Shown here piece after piece: positions 34,351 through 42,399 of a stretch of 64,000 bases of DNA (the stretch's first letter is position 1; every line of letters begins with the position of its first letter). A program made the translations under genes and the position numbers. Where the stretch lies: NCBI GenBank assembly GCA_963782465.1, contig CAWAJR010000001.1:1-64000 (forward strand), in the 5' to 3' direction. Origin of the DNA: JAODBJ01 sp963782465. GTDB lineage: Bacteria; Actinomycetota; Acidimicrobiia; IMCC26256; PALSA-610. Under the pieces are notes generated by a model, which worked only from the letters and a program-made list of their open reading frames with translations, did not search any database and was not told where the DNA came from.

Positions 34351-35382
34351 ATGCCCGAGGTGAACGGTTCCCCCGATCGGCGAGTGAAGATCGTCGACGT
34401 CGCGCGCGCCGCGGGCGTCCGGCCGTCGACCGTGTCGAAGGTGCTGAACGACGGGCGGGGGAGCGCCGACGTCCGCCGCCGCGTCGAGGATGCCGTCGCC
34501 CGGCTCGGTTACCGCCCGAACCAGCAAGCCCGCGGCCTGCGTCGTTCTGAGTCCCGGGCCATCGGTGTGTTCATCCCCGACCTTGCCAATCCCGTGTTCC
34601 TCCCGTTCCTCCGCGGCGCGGAGCGCGTCGCGCAGGAGCGGGGTTACGTCGTACTGATCGCCGACGGCCAGCGCTCACCGCGCGCGGCGGCCGCCGCGCT
34701 GGAACGGTTCTTCGACCAGGGTGTCGACGGGCTGGTCCTCGGCGGCCCCGTCGGCCCGGCGAGCCTCGTCCCGTACCTCGACAACGGGGTGCCGATCGCG
34801 CCCGTCATCGGCGACTACGACCGCAGCCTCGCTCGCCACTGGGAGCAAGGTGAAGCGGCCGCAACCCGTGAGATGGCCACGCGGCTCCTCGCCCTCGGGC
34901 ACAGGAGCTTCACCTTCGTCACGACGCCTCAGCAACGGGGTGTGCAGGGCCGGCGGTTCCGCGAGGGCCGGCTCGGCGCACTCGACACCGAGCTGCGCGC
35001 GGCCGGCGCGGTGCTCGCTGTCGAAGTCGTCGACCCGAGGCACGGCGTCGATGCCGCGCTCGCGCAACTCCGGCCTGTCGCGACGGGCACGTCGACCGCG
35101 CTCGTGTGCGCGAGCCACCTCCTCGCGCCCTGGTTGCTCATCGCCCTCGACGAGGGGCACGTGGGTATCCCGCGCGACGTCTCGGTGGTCGTGTTCGGCG
35201 ATTCCGACTGGGCGCGTGCGTACCGGCCGTCGCTCAGTGTCGTGCGGCGCGACACCGAGGCCGAAGGTTCTGCGCTCGCGACGTGGGTACTCGACACCCT
35301 CGCCGGCGACGCCGGCCCGGCCCCGACCGGAATCGATGCGCGCTACGTCGAGCGCCGCTCCTGCGCCAAGGCCCGCCGGTGA
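34351..35382 (+). CDS. LacI family transcriptional regulator
   Basis: 343 aa. VKIVDVARAAGVRPSTVSKVL, followed by the hinge helix RRRVEDAVARLGYRPNQQARGLR, is the LacI DNA-binding domain; the rest is a periplasmic-binding-protein-like effector domain (AIGVFIPDLANPVFLPFLRG, GDSDWARAYRPSLSVVRRD). The effector is likely a small carbon compound but cannot be named. It follows an operator it probably binds itself, and lies 15 nt upstream of the acyl-CoA dehydrogenase, which may be co-transcribed. Confidence 0.9.
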   Translation: MPEVNGSPDRRVKIVDVARAAGVRPSTVSKVLNDGRGSADVRRRVEDAVARLGYRPNQQARGLRRSESRAIGVFIPDLANPVFLPFLRGAERVAQERGYVVLIADGQRSPRAAAAALERFFDQGVDGLVLGGPVGPASLVPYLDNGVPIAPVIGDYDRSLARHWEQGEAAATREMATRLLALGHRSFTFVTTPQQRGVQGRRFREGRLGALDTELRAAGAVLAVEVVDPRHGVDAALAQLRPVATGTSTALVCASHLLAPWLLIALDEGHVGIPRDVSVVVFGDSDWARAYRPSLSVVRRDTEAEGSALATWVLDTLAGDAGPAPTGIDARYVERRSCAKARR

Positions 35383-35397
35383 ACGTACGGTTGGCGC

Positions 35398-36651
35398 ATG
35401 GACTTCGAGATTGCACCGGAGATGCAGCGCACGCTCGCCGAGATCGATGCGTTCATCGAGCGCGAGATCCTCCCGTTGCAGCTGCAAGACGACAACATGC
35501 GCTTCTTCGACCACCGGCGCGAGTACGCGCGCACCGATTTCGAAGCGGGCGGTGTACCGCGCGCCGATTGGGAGGCCTTGCTCGCGGAGATGCGGCGCCG
35601 GGCCGACGCGGCCGGATGGTTGCGCTGGGCGCTGCCCGCCGAGTTCGGCGGTCACGACGCCGGCAACCTCGAAATGGCGATCATCCGTGAACACCTGGCG
35701 ACCCGCGGGCTCGGGTTGCACAACGACCTGCAGAACGAAAGTTCCATCGTCGGCAATTTCCCGACCGTGTTGATGATGCGCGACTTCGGGACTCCGGAAC
35801 AGCGCGCCGAGTGGATGCCCGGGTTCCTCGACGGCACCCGTCGCCTCGCCTTCGGCCTCACCGAACCGAACCACGGTTCCGACGCGACCTATCTCGAGAC
35901 GACCGCGGTTGCCGACGGCGACGAGTGGGTGATCAACGGTCAGAAGCGCTTCAACTCCGGCCTGCACCACGCCACGCACGACATCGTGTTCGCGCGTACC
36001 TCGGGGGAGGCGGGTTCACCGGTTGGTATCACGGCGTTCCTCGTCCCGACCGATGCACCGGGATTCAGTGTCGACTTCTTCTGGTGGACGTTCAACATGC
36101 CGACCGATCACGCCGAGGTCACCCTCCGCGACGTACGGGTCCCGGCCGCGGCAGTGTTCGGGCGCGTCGATGCCGGCCTCGAACTCGCGCAGCACTTCGT
36201 GCACGAGAACCGCATCCGGCAGGCGTCGTCGTCGCTCGGTGCCGCGCAGTACTGCATCAACGAGGCGGTCGCCTACGCGAATTCGCGTGTCACCTGGGGC
36301 AAGCCGCTGTCGCGCAACCAGGCGATCCAGTTCCCGCTGGTCGAACTCCATACCGAGGCGGCGATGTTGCGCCAGCTCGTTCGTGCAACGGCCTCCGAGC
36401 TCGACCGCCGTAACCACATGGAGGTCACCCACCTCGTGGCGATGTGCAATTACCGCGCCAACCGGCTCGCGTGCGATGCTGCCGACCGCGCGATGCAGAC
36501 GTGCGGCGGCGTCGGCTACAGCCGGCACATGCCGTTCGAGCACGTGTACCGGCATCACCGCCGCTACCGGATCACGGAGGGTTCTGAGGAGATCCAGATG
36601 CGCAAGGTCGCGCAACGACTCTTCGGCATCGGGACGCGCCCGGCCCGGTAG
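35398..36651 (+). CDS. acyl-CoA dehydrogenase family protein
   Basis: 417 aa. LPAEFGGHDAGNLEMAIIRE, then LAFGLTEPNHGSDATYLET (FAD/acyl-binding), and RFNSGLHHATHDIVFART lie in the usual order. The C-terminal helical domain has QTCGGVGYSRHMPFEHVYR and YRITEGSEEIQMRKVAQ, with the Glu of TEGSEE at the family's catalytic-base position. It oxidises an acyl-CoA to the enoyl-CoA; the chain type cannot be told. LacI lies directly upstream. Confidence 0.9.
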   Translation: MDFEIAPEMQRTLAEIDAFIEREILPLQLQDDNMRFFDHRREYARTDFEAGGVPRADWEALLAEMRRRADAAGWLRWALPAEFGGHDAGNLEMAIIREHLATRGLGLHNDLQNESSIVGNFPTVLMMRDFGTPEQRAEWMPGFLDGTRRLAFGLTEPNHGSDATYLETTAVADGDEWVINGQKRFNSGLHHATHDIVFARTSGEAGSPVGITAFLVPTDAPGFSVDFFWWTFNMPTDHAEVTLRDVRVPAAAVFGRVDAGLELAQHFVHENRIRQASSSLGAAQYCINEAVAYANSRVTWGKPLSRNQAIQFPLVELHTEAAMLRQLVRATASELDRRNHMEVTHLVAMCNYRANRLACDAADRAMQTCGGVGYSRHMPFEHVYRHHRRYRITEGSEEIQMRKVAQRLFGIGTRPAR

Positions 36652-36822
36652 GCGCGGCCGGACCGGCCGGCCCGTCGGGGCAGGATCACCGGACGGGTTG
36701 TCGCCCCGGGTGGTTTCGTCGCCGAGGTCGATGGATCCGGCCGGGCGAAGCGTCTGCTCTACGGGCACTTGTAGGGATTTGCCCTTGTTTGTCCGAGGAG
36801 AAAAGCGCTAGCTTCTCCGCGA

Positions 36823-37836
36823 ATGGTTCAGATAGGGATATTCGGGCGGAATCCCTCTCAACCCGGTGGGGAAGGCGCAGCGGAACGCCGGCGGGCGTGG
36901 GGCTGCTTCGCGCTCGTCGCCGCTTCGCTGCCGGTCGCGTACGGGATCCATCACCTCGCGGCGACGATCACGATCCCTTCGGCGCTCTTACGGGTGCCGG
37001 CGCAGAAGTTCCTGGCCCTGCTCGTGCTGGCCGTGCTGTTCGTGCCCTTCGAGCGCGCGTTCGCCTTGCGCCGCCAGCGGGTCACCCGCTTCGCCTGGCG
37101 CGCCGACATCCTCTACTTCTGGTTCAACAGCTTCTTCGCGTCGGCGGGCACGATCGTCGCGATCGTGCTGGTCGGTTCTTGGATGCACACGTTGGTCCCG
37201 CGGAGCATGCACCACGCGATCACTGCGCAGCCGGCCGTGCTGCAGTTCTGCGAGGCGTTCTTCCTGAGCGAAGTCGCGGAGTACTGGGCGCATCGCACCA
37301 TGCACACCGTGCCGTGGCTGTGGCGCTTCCACAAGGTGCACCACTCCGTCGCCGACATGGACTGGCTGGCCTCGGCCCGCCTCCACCCCGTCGATCGTGC
37401 GTTCACGCGCTCGTCGGCGTTCCTGCCGCTGTTCATCCTCGGCTTCTCGCACGTCACGATCGGCGCGTTCACGCTCTTTGCCGCGTTGCAGGCGCTGGCC
37501 GTGCACGCGAACGTGCGCTTCGACTTCGGGCCGTTGCGCTACATCCTGGCCACACCGCAGTTCCACCACTGGCATCACGCGGCGGAAGTGGTCGACAAGA
37601 ACTTCGCGGCCCAGTTGCCGGTCGTCGACTGGATGTTCGGCTCGCTGTTCGTACCCGCTGGGCAGTTCCCCGAGGGCTACGGCATCGAAGAGCCTGCGCC
37701 CGAGGCCTACCTCCGGCAGCTGGCCTGGCCGTTCCAGCGGGCCGCGGTGGCGGAGCCGTCGCCCTACCCGCTGCCGAGCACCGCGTCGAGCAAACCGGGA
37801 AAGCGCGCTTCGAGGTCGCTGCGCCGAACGGTGTAG
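36823..37836 (+). CDS. sterol desaturase / fatty acid hydroxylase family protein
   Basis: 337 aa with about five membrane helices. Di-iron histidine clusters are complete: HRTMH (HxxxH), HKVHH (HxxHH), a lone His in NVRFDFG region and FHHWHHAAE. Such enzymes oxygenate fatty acids, sterols or carotenoids in the membrane. The last 25 residues (SPYPLPSTASSKPGKRASRS...) run across the end of the converging ArsR gene by 73 nt. Preceded by a 171-nt gap with no gene seen. Confidence 0.87.
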   Translation: MVQIGIFGRNPSQPGGEGAAERRRAWGCFALVAASLPVAYGIHHLAATITIPSALLRVPAQKFLALLVLAVLFVPFERAFALRRQRVTRFAWRADILYFWFNSFFASAGTIVAIVLVGSWMHTLVPRSMHHAITAQPAVLQFCEAFFLSEVAEYWAHRTMHTVPWLWRFHKVHHSVADMDWLASARLHPVDRAFTRSSAFLPLFILGFSHVTIGAFTLFAALQALAVHANVRFDFGPLRYILATPQFHHWHHAAEVVDKNFAAQLPVVDWMFGSLFVPAGQFPEGYGIEEPAPEAYLRQLAWPFQRAAVAEPSPYPLPSTASSKPGKRASRSLRRTV

Positions 37837-38078
37837 TAGCGGCGGGTCCCCTCTTCTTCGGCCCAGACCACGCCCGCTTCGCGCAGCACTTTGAGGTGAT
37901 GGCTGCCGGTCGACTTCGCGACGGGCAGACCGATCTCGCCGCACACGATCGCGCCATCGGCCTCGGCGAGGACACGTACCAGCTGTAACCGCACCGGGTC
38001 GGCAAGGGCCTGCAGCACGTCGACGAGGTCGATGTCGTCGCGCTTCGGGAAGGTGAGCGTTCCGTGCCCGGTGTCCAT
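37764..38078 (-). CDS. ArsR family transcriptional regulator
   Basis: 104 aa. VDVLQALADPVRLQLVRVLAE, then VAKSTGSHHLKVLREAGVVWAEEEGTRRYY, is an unmistakable ArsR winged helix. CGEI is the only nearby Cys, so classic metal sensing via ELCVCDL is not supported. The start overlaps the MFS stop by one base (TGATG), so both are in one message. It likely binds the dyad at the MFS start codon. Confidence 0.88.
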   Translation of the reverse strand: MDTGHGTLTFPKRDDIDLVDVLQALADPVRLQLVRVLAEADGAIVCGEIGLPVAKSTGSHHLKVLREAGVVWAEEEGTRRYYTVRRSDLEARFPGLLDAVLGSG

Positions 38079-39652
38079 CACGCGGGCTCGAAGGCCGGGC
38101 ACTCGGCGGTCTCCACCGGTTGTGGTGCCGTCGGCCGCAGCACCCACGAGATCGTCGCGGCGGCCAGCATCGCGACCACGACGCCGATGAGCAGGGTGGT
38201 GTCGAACGCGTGCACGTAGGCATGACGGGCTGCCGCCGCGAGGACACGACCCTGCGGAGAATGCATCGCGGCCGCCTGTTGCAGCGCGTCGCCGACGTTG
38301 TGGCTCGCCGCGTTGGAGAGCCCGGCCACGCTCGCGCTGAGCGAGGTGTGGAAGTTCGACGTCAGGATGCTGCCGAGGGCGGCGACGCCGAGGGCGCCAC
38401 CGAGTTCGCGAGTGGTGTCGTTCACTGCCGATCCGACCCCGGCCTTCTCGAGGGGCAACGACCGCATGATCGCGCCGGTCGATGGTGCCGTGGTGAAACC
38501 CATCCCGAAGGCCGAGATCATGAGCGCGAGCGCGAACACCGGGTAGTTCGAGTGGACGCCGCTGCGCGACATCAGGGCGAGGCCGGCGGCAACGATCACC
38601 AGCCCGCTGCTCACGACGAGCCGTTGCCCGAACCGTTCGACCATCCGGGCCGAGCGGGTCGTGGAGACCATGTAGGTCGCGGCCCACGGCAGCACGCGGA
38701 CGCCCGCGCTGAGCGGGCTGTACCCGAGCACGAGCTGCAGGTACTGCGTGATGATGAAGAACGAACCGAACATCACGAGGAACACGAAGGTGATGGTCGT
38801 GGTCGCCGCGGTGAACCTCGGGTTCCGGAAATAGCGCAGGTCGAGCATCGGCTCGCGGGCTCGTAACTCCCACCGGGCGAAGCCGGCGAGAACGATCAGC
38901 GCCAGCGCGAACGTGATGATGCTCTCGCTCGACAGCCATCCGTGGTTCGGCGCCTCGATGATGCCGTAGATCAGCGTGCCGAGCCCGACGATCGACAACA
39001 GTGCACCGAGTGGGTCGAGCGGCGCGTGCCGGCGTTCGCGGTGCGACGGGATGAGGATCGCGCCGGCGACCAGCGCGACGACGACAACGAGCACGTTGGT
39101 GAGAAAGATCGAACCCCACCAGAAGTGTTCGAGGAGCAGCCCGCTCGAGACACCGCCGAGGCCCGCGCCCACGCCGGCGAACCCGGCCCAGATCGCGATG
39201 GCGCGCGGCCGCTCGTTCGGCGGGAACACGTGCGCCAGCACCGACAGCGTGGCCGGCATCACGAACGCGGCGCCGATCCCCATCACGGCACGCGCCGCGA
39301 TCAATCCGCCCGCCGAGTGCGACATCGCGGCGAGCGCGGACGCCGCGCCGAACACGACGAGGCCGCCGTTGAGCGCGAGTCGGCGGCCGTAACGGTCGCC
39401 CAGCGACCCGGCGGTGAGGAGCAGCCCGGCGAACACGAGGCTGTAGGCGTCGACGGTCCACTGCAGGGCGCTGGAACTGGCGTGGAGGTCGCTCACGAGG
39501 GTTGGCAGGGCGACATTGAGGCTGGCGTTCGCGACCACGATCATCACGAGGCTCAGGCAGAGGACGCCCAGCGTCCACCACCGGCGCTCGTAATCGCGGT
39601 CTCGCCCGACCGTTTGCTCGACGTCGTGCGGCAGGACTTGTTCGATCGTCAT
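38078..39652 (-). CDS. MFS drug efflux transporter, DHA2 (EmrB/QacA) type
   Basis: 524 aa with 14 predicted helices. Motif A-like GSLGDRYGRRLALNGGLVVF after helix 2, MGIGAAFVMPATLSVLAHVF with the conserved Met-Pro-Ala (helix 5 motif C region GFAGVGAGLGGVSSGLL) mark the 14-TMS drug:H+ antiporters. It should export toxic organics. First gene of an operon with the ArsR regulator, and its start codon lies within a likely operator. Confidence 0.92.
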   Translation of the reverse strand: MTIEQVLPHDVEQTVGRDRDYERRWWTLGVLCLSLVMIVVANASLNVALPTLVSDLHASSSALQWTVDAYSLVFAGLLLTAGSLGDRYGRRLALNGGLVVFGAASALAAMSHSAGGLIAARAVMGIGAAFVMPATLSVLAHVFPPNERPRAIAIWAGFAGVGAGLGGVSSGLLLEHFWWGSIFLTNVLVVVVALVAGAILIPSHRERRHAPLDPLGALLSIVGLGTLIYGIIEAPNHGWLSSESIITFALALIVLAGFARWELRAREPMLDLRYFRNPRFTAATTTITFVFLVMFGSFFIITQYLQLVLGYSPLSAGVRVLPWAATYMVSTTRSARMVERFGQRLVVSSGLVIVAAGLALMSRSGVHSNYPVFALALMISAFGMGFTTAPSTGAIMRSLPLEKAGVGSAVNDTTRELGGALGVAALGSILTSNFHTSLSASVAGLSNAASHNVGDALQQAAAMHSPQGRVLAAAARHAYVHAFDTTLLIGVVVAMLAAATISWVLRPTAPQPVETAECPAFEPA

Positions 39653-39675
39653 CGAACGTCCTCAACGTTCGATGA
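39649..39675. promoter_or_regulatory. 10-bp inverted repeat overlapping the MFS start codon
   Basis: TCATCGAACG (39649-39658) and CGTTCGATGA (39666-39675) are exact reverse complements with a 7-nt spacer. The MFS start codon (39650-39652, minus strand) is inside the first arm, so binding would block transcription or early elongation. Expected ligand: the co-transcribed ArsR protein. Confidence 0.6.
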
Positions 39676-39715
39676 CCGTCGAATGATTCCGCACTACGGG
39701 ATTTTCCCGGCCGCG

Positions 39716-40435
39716 CTACGAGGAGACGGCGTGCGCGGGTTCCCGCGTCGCGACGTCGGCCTTGACCCGCCGGAAGCTGGCCCCGACGGCGAGCAGCACC
39801 TCGCGGGCGTCGTCGAACGCGTTGCGCTCACAGCCGCATTCGAGTGACCAGCCGTCGCGACCGTCGGTCAGGAAGTGCTGGATCGACTTCGGCCACGCCT
39901 CGCCGGGGTCTTTCCCCACCCCGAAGTCGGCATAGAGACGAACCGCGGCCAGCCCGTCGATCTTCACCTGCTTGCCGACCCGGGTACCGCGCCATCCCGC
40001 CTTCGGGCTCGGCTTGGCCGCCTTGTAGAACTCGATCGCGGTGAGTTCTCGCGCCAGCCGGTACCGGACCACCTCGAAGAAACCGTCGGGCGGTGTGGGC
40101 GCCTCGAGACGCACGTAGCCGACCTGGGTGCCGAGCGGCTCGGCCCGGTTGGCGTCGGCTTCGAACGCGTCGAAGTCGCGCAACAGCGCGAGGGTGCGGG
40201 TCGCGACCGGCCGCGCCCCGGCGTCGGAAAGCAGGCGGGGGAGATCTTCGGCAGCACTGGCGCGTGCCCAGTCGACCAGTTTGCGGTCGTCGAGACTCAG
40301 CGAACGGCGCCATTGCCCTTGCCACCAGGCGAGCTCGTCACGGGCGCGCGCCGCGACATCGACGTCGACGTCGTTCTCTTCTGTTGCCAACCAGCCCGGC
40401 GGCGCGTCGACCTGGAACCCCAGCGCGAAGGTCAT
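39716..40435 (-). CDS. uncharacterised cytosolic protein
   Basis: About 239 aa, no signal peptide or membrane segment. I do not recognise a family. It has an acidic, helix-rich first half (DVAARARDELAWWQGQWRRSL) and a mixed second half with FFEVVRYRLARELTAIEFYK and FLTDGRDGWSLECGCERNAF. The ATG at 40435 gives MTFALGF; another ATG at 40444 is possible. It lies between the MFS gene and the TetR-P450 pair, on the same strand as both. Confidence 0.6.
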   Translation of the reverse strand: MTFALGFQVDAPPGWLATEENDVDVDVAARARDELAWWQGQWRRSLSLDDRKLVDWARASAAEDLPRLLSDAGARPVATRTLALLRDFDAFEADANRAEPLGTQVGYVRLEAPTPPDGFFEVVRYRLARELTAIEFYKAAKPSPKAGWRGTRVGKQVKIDGLAAVRLYADFGVGKDPGEAWPKSIQHFLTDGRDGWSLECGCERNAFDDAREVLLAVGASFRRVKADVATREPAHAVSS

Positions 40436-40459
40436 ACCGTTCACCAGGCCGCAAACTAC

Positions 40460-41062
40460 TCAAGAAGTGCGCTCGCGCGGTAGCCGGGGGAAGACGAGGG
40501 TTGCCACCGCGGCGGCGCGCCGCTCGAACGCGTCGGCCCGGTCGTCGAGCGGCAGCACCATGTCCTCGAGGAAGAAGCTGAGCAACTGGCCCACCAGCAC
40601 GTTCGCCACCGCGGGGCGATTGGCTGCACCGAGTTCGGGGAACCCGGTCGCGAGCCACTCGGTCAGGGCGTCTTCGAGCGAGGCCAGCAACTCCGCGGCG
40701 AGAGCCGCGGCATCGGGATCTCCCCGCTGGCTCTCGCCGATCAGCAGGCGCCACACGGGACGTTCGGTCTGGATGCCGAGCCAGATGGTGCGCAACAACT
40801 CGACCAGCCGGGCACGCGGTGCGAGCCGGGCCTCGACCGGGACCGGGCCGCGCATCAGCTCGTCGTAGCTGCGGTGGCGGATGACGTCGCGGAGCAGGTC
40901 TTCCTTCGACGGGAAGTAGTAGTAGAGCGTCGAGACTTTCACCCCGCAGGCTTCGGCGAGCCGTCGCATGCTCATGCCGGCGTACCCGTCGGCGGCCATG
41001 AGGTCGAGGGCGATCCCGAGGATGCGCTCCCGCTGACTTGCGCTCGACGCGACGCGAGTCAG
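40460..41062 (-). CDS. TetR family regulator, apparent CTG start
   Basis: About 200 aa. SQRERILGIALDLMAADGYA, then GMSMRRLAEACGVKVSTLYY, and YFPSKEDLLRDVIRHRSYDE form the TetR HTH. No ATG, GTG or TTG fits ahead of this; the reading frame can start only at CTG 41062, which overlaps the P450 stop as CTGA, the same coupling geometry as ATGA. The C-terminal part has a typical LLSFFLEDMVLPLDDRADAF. It would regulate the P450 in front of it. Confidence 0.8.
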   Translation of the reverse strand: MTRVASSASQRERILGIALDLMAADGYAGMSMRRLAEACGVKVSTLYYYFPSKEDLLRDVIRHRSYDELMRGPVPVEARLAPRARLVELLRTIWLGIQTERPVWRLLIGESQRGDPDAAALAAELLASLEDALTEWLATGFPELGAANRPAVANVLVGQLLSFFLEDMVLPLDDRADAFERRAAAVATLVFPRLPRERTS

Positions 41063-42312
41063 CGGTCGACCGGGGTGAACGCGGCGGGCAGGTGGTGCAT
41101 CCCGAGGACGAGGGTCGAGTTCGCGCGGTCGGGCGGCGCGTGCGGGTCGACGGCGGCGATGTCGGGGAGCCGGCGGAACAACTCTTCGAACACGACCTTG
41201 ATCTCGAGCCGGGCGAGGTTCGCCCCCATGCAGTAGTGCGGCCCGAAGCCGAACGCGAGGTGCGGGTTCGGGTCGCGATCGATGCGGAACCGGTCGGGGT
41301 CGTCGAAGGCACGCTCGTCGCGGTTCGCGGATTGGTAGAGCAGGAGCACCCGGTCGCCGGGATCGAGGGTCGTGCCGCACAGTTCGTGGCGTTCGGTGAC
41401 GGTACGCACGAAGTTCAGGACCGGGGAGGTGTAGCGGAGAATCTCCTCGACGGCGGGGTCGATGAGCTCCGGTTGGCCGATCAGCTTGGCCCGCTCCTCG
41501 GGGAACAGCGTGAACGCGCGCAGGCCCCCCGCGATCGCGTTGCGGGTCGTCTCGTTGCCCGCGACCATCAGGAGCACGCAGAACATGAGGAGCTCGTCGG
41601 TGGTCAGCTCGGAGGCTCCGTAGGCCGCTTTGACCTCTTCCTCGTAGTCGAGCTCGCCCGCGTCGTAGGCCTCGGCGAGGATGGAGAGCAGGTCGTCGCG
41701 AGGATCGGTGCGGCGCTCTTCGATGCACGCGGAGATGATCGCGGTGTACTCGCCGAAGGCCTGGGCCGCGGTGGCGACGACGGGATCGTCGGGGTCGGTG
41801 CGACCGTCGGCGACGATCATCGCGTCCGACCACTGGCGCAGGAGTTCGCTCAGGTCGCTGTCGAGGCCGAGCAACTCCGCGATCACGATCAGCGGCACAT
41901 GCACCGCGAGGTCGGCGACGAAGTCGATCTCGCCGCGGTGCTCGACGTCGTCGATCACGCGGTTGGTGAGGTCGCGGATGCGCGGCATCAGCTTGCGGAC
42001 CTGGCGCGGCGTGAAGCCGCGACTCAGGATCCGCCGCTGGCGCGCGTGTTCGGGGTCGTCCATCGAGACGATCGACAGCGGGACGATGTTCACCGGTCGA
42101 ACACCTTGCTCGGAGCTGTAGCGCTCGGCATTGCGCGACACCTCGAGCACGTCGGCGTGCCGCGAGACGGCGTAGCACCCGCTCGGTTCGTTGAACCAGA
42201 GCGGGTGCTCGTCGCGCAGCCACCGGTAGAAGTCGTACGGATCGTTGTAGAGGGCGGGGTCGTTGAGGTCGGCGCGCTCGAACGCGGACGTGCCCGCAGT
42301 GGTCGTCACCAT
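41059..42312 (-). CDS. cytochrome P450 (CYP125/142-like class)
   Basis: 417 aa. Heme loop FGFGPHYCMGANLARLE with Cys361, I-helix VAGNETTRN, K-helix EEILRY (ExxR) and SMDDPEHARQRRILSRGFTP in the C-helix. The NETT I-helix and C-terminal SxLVLGMHHLPAAF recall actinobacterial P450s of sterol side-chain or fatty acid oxidation, but that is only a hint. It is transcribed with the TetR gene, and a palindrome TCTATCGAACGTTCGTTAGA lies just upstream. Confidence 0.9.
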   Translation of the reverse strand: MVTTTAGTSAFERADLNDPALYNDPYDFYRWLRDEHPLWFNEPSGCYAVSRHADVLEVSRNAERYSSEQGVRPVNIVPLSIVSMDDPEHARQRRILSRGFTPRQVRKLMPRIRDLTNRVIDDVEHRGEIDFVADLAVHVPLIVIAELLGLDSDLSELLRQWSDAMIVADGRTDPDDPVVATAAQAFGEYTAIISACIEERRTDPRDDLLSILAEAYDAGELDYEEEVKAAYGASELTTDELLMFCVLLMVAGNETTRNAIAGGLRAFTLFPEERAKLIGQPELIDPAVEEILRYTSPVLNFVRTVTERHELCGTTLDPGDRVLLLYQSANRDERAFDDPDRFRIDRDPNPHLAFGFGPHYCMGANLARLEIKVVFEELFRRLPDIAAVDPHAPPDRANSTLVLGMHHLPAAFTPVDR

Positions 42313-42326
42313 GGGCCGAAAGCCTA

Positions 42327-42346
42327 TCTATCGAACGTTCGTTAGA
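42327..42346. promoter_or_regulatory. 20-bp TetR-like palindrome upstream of the P450
   Basis: TCTATCGAACGTTCGTTAGA matches its reverse complement at 18 of 20 positions and has the core CGAACGTTCG. It lies 15-34 nt upstream of the P450 start. The TetR gene downstream in the same operon is the likely binder. Confidence 0.6.
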
Positions 42347-42399
42347 CAACGTTCCCCCGCGGGGCTGAATGTTGGCGAAAGGCCGCCCGCCAGCCGGAT

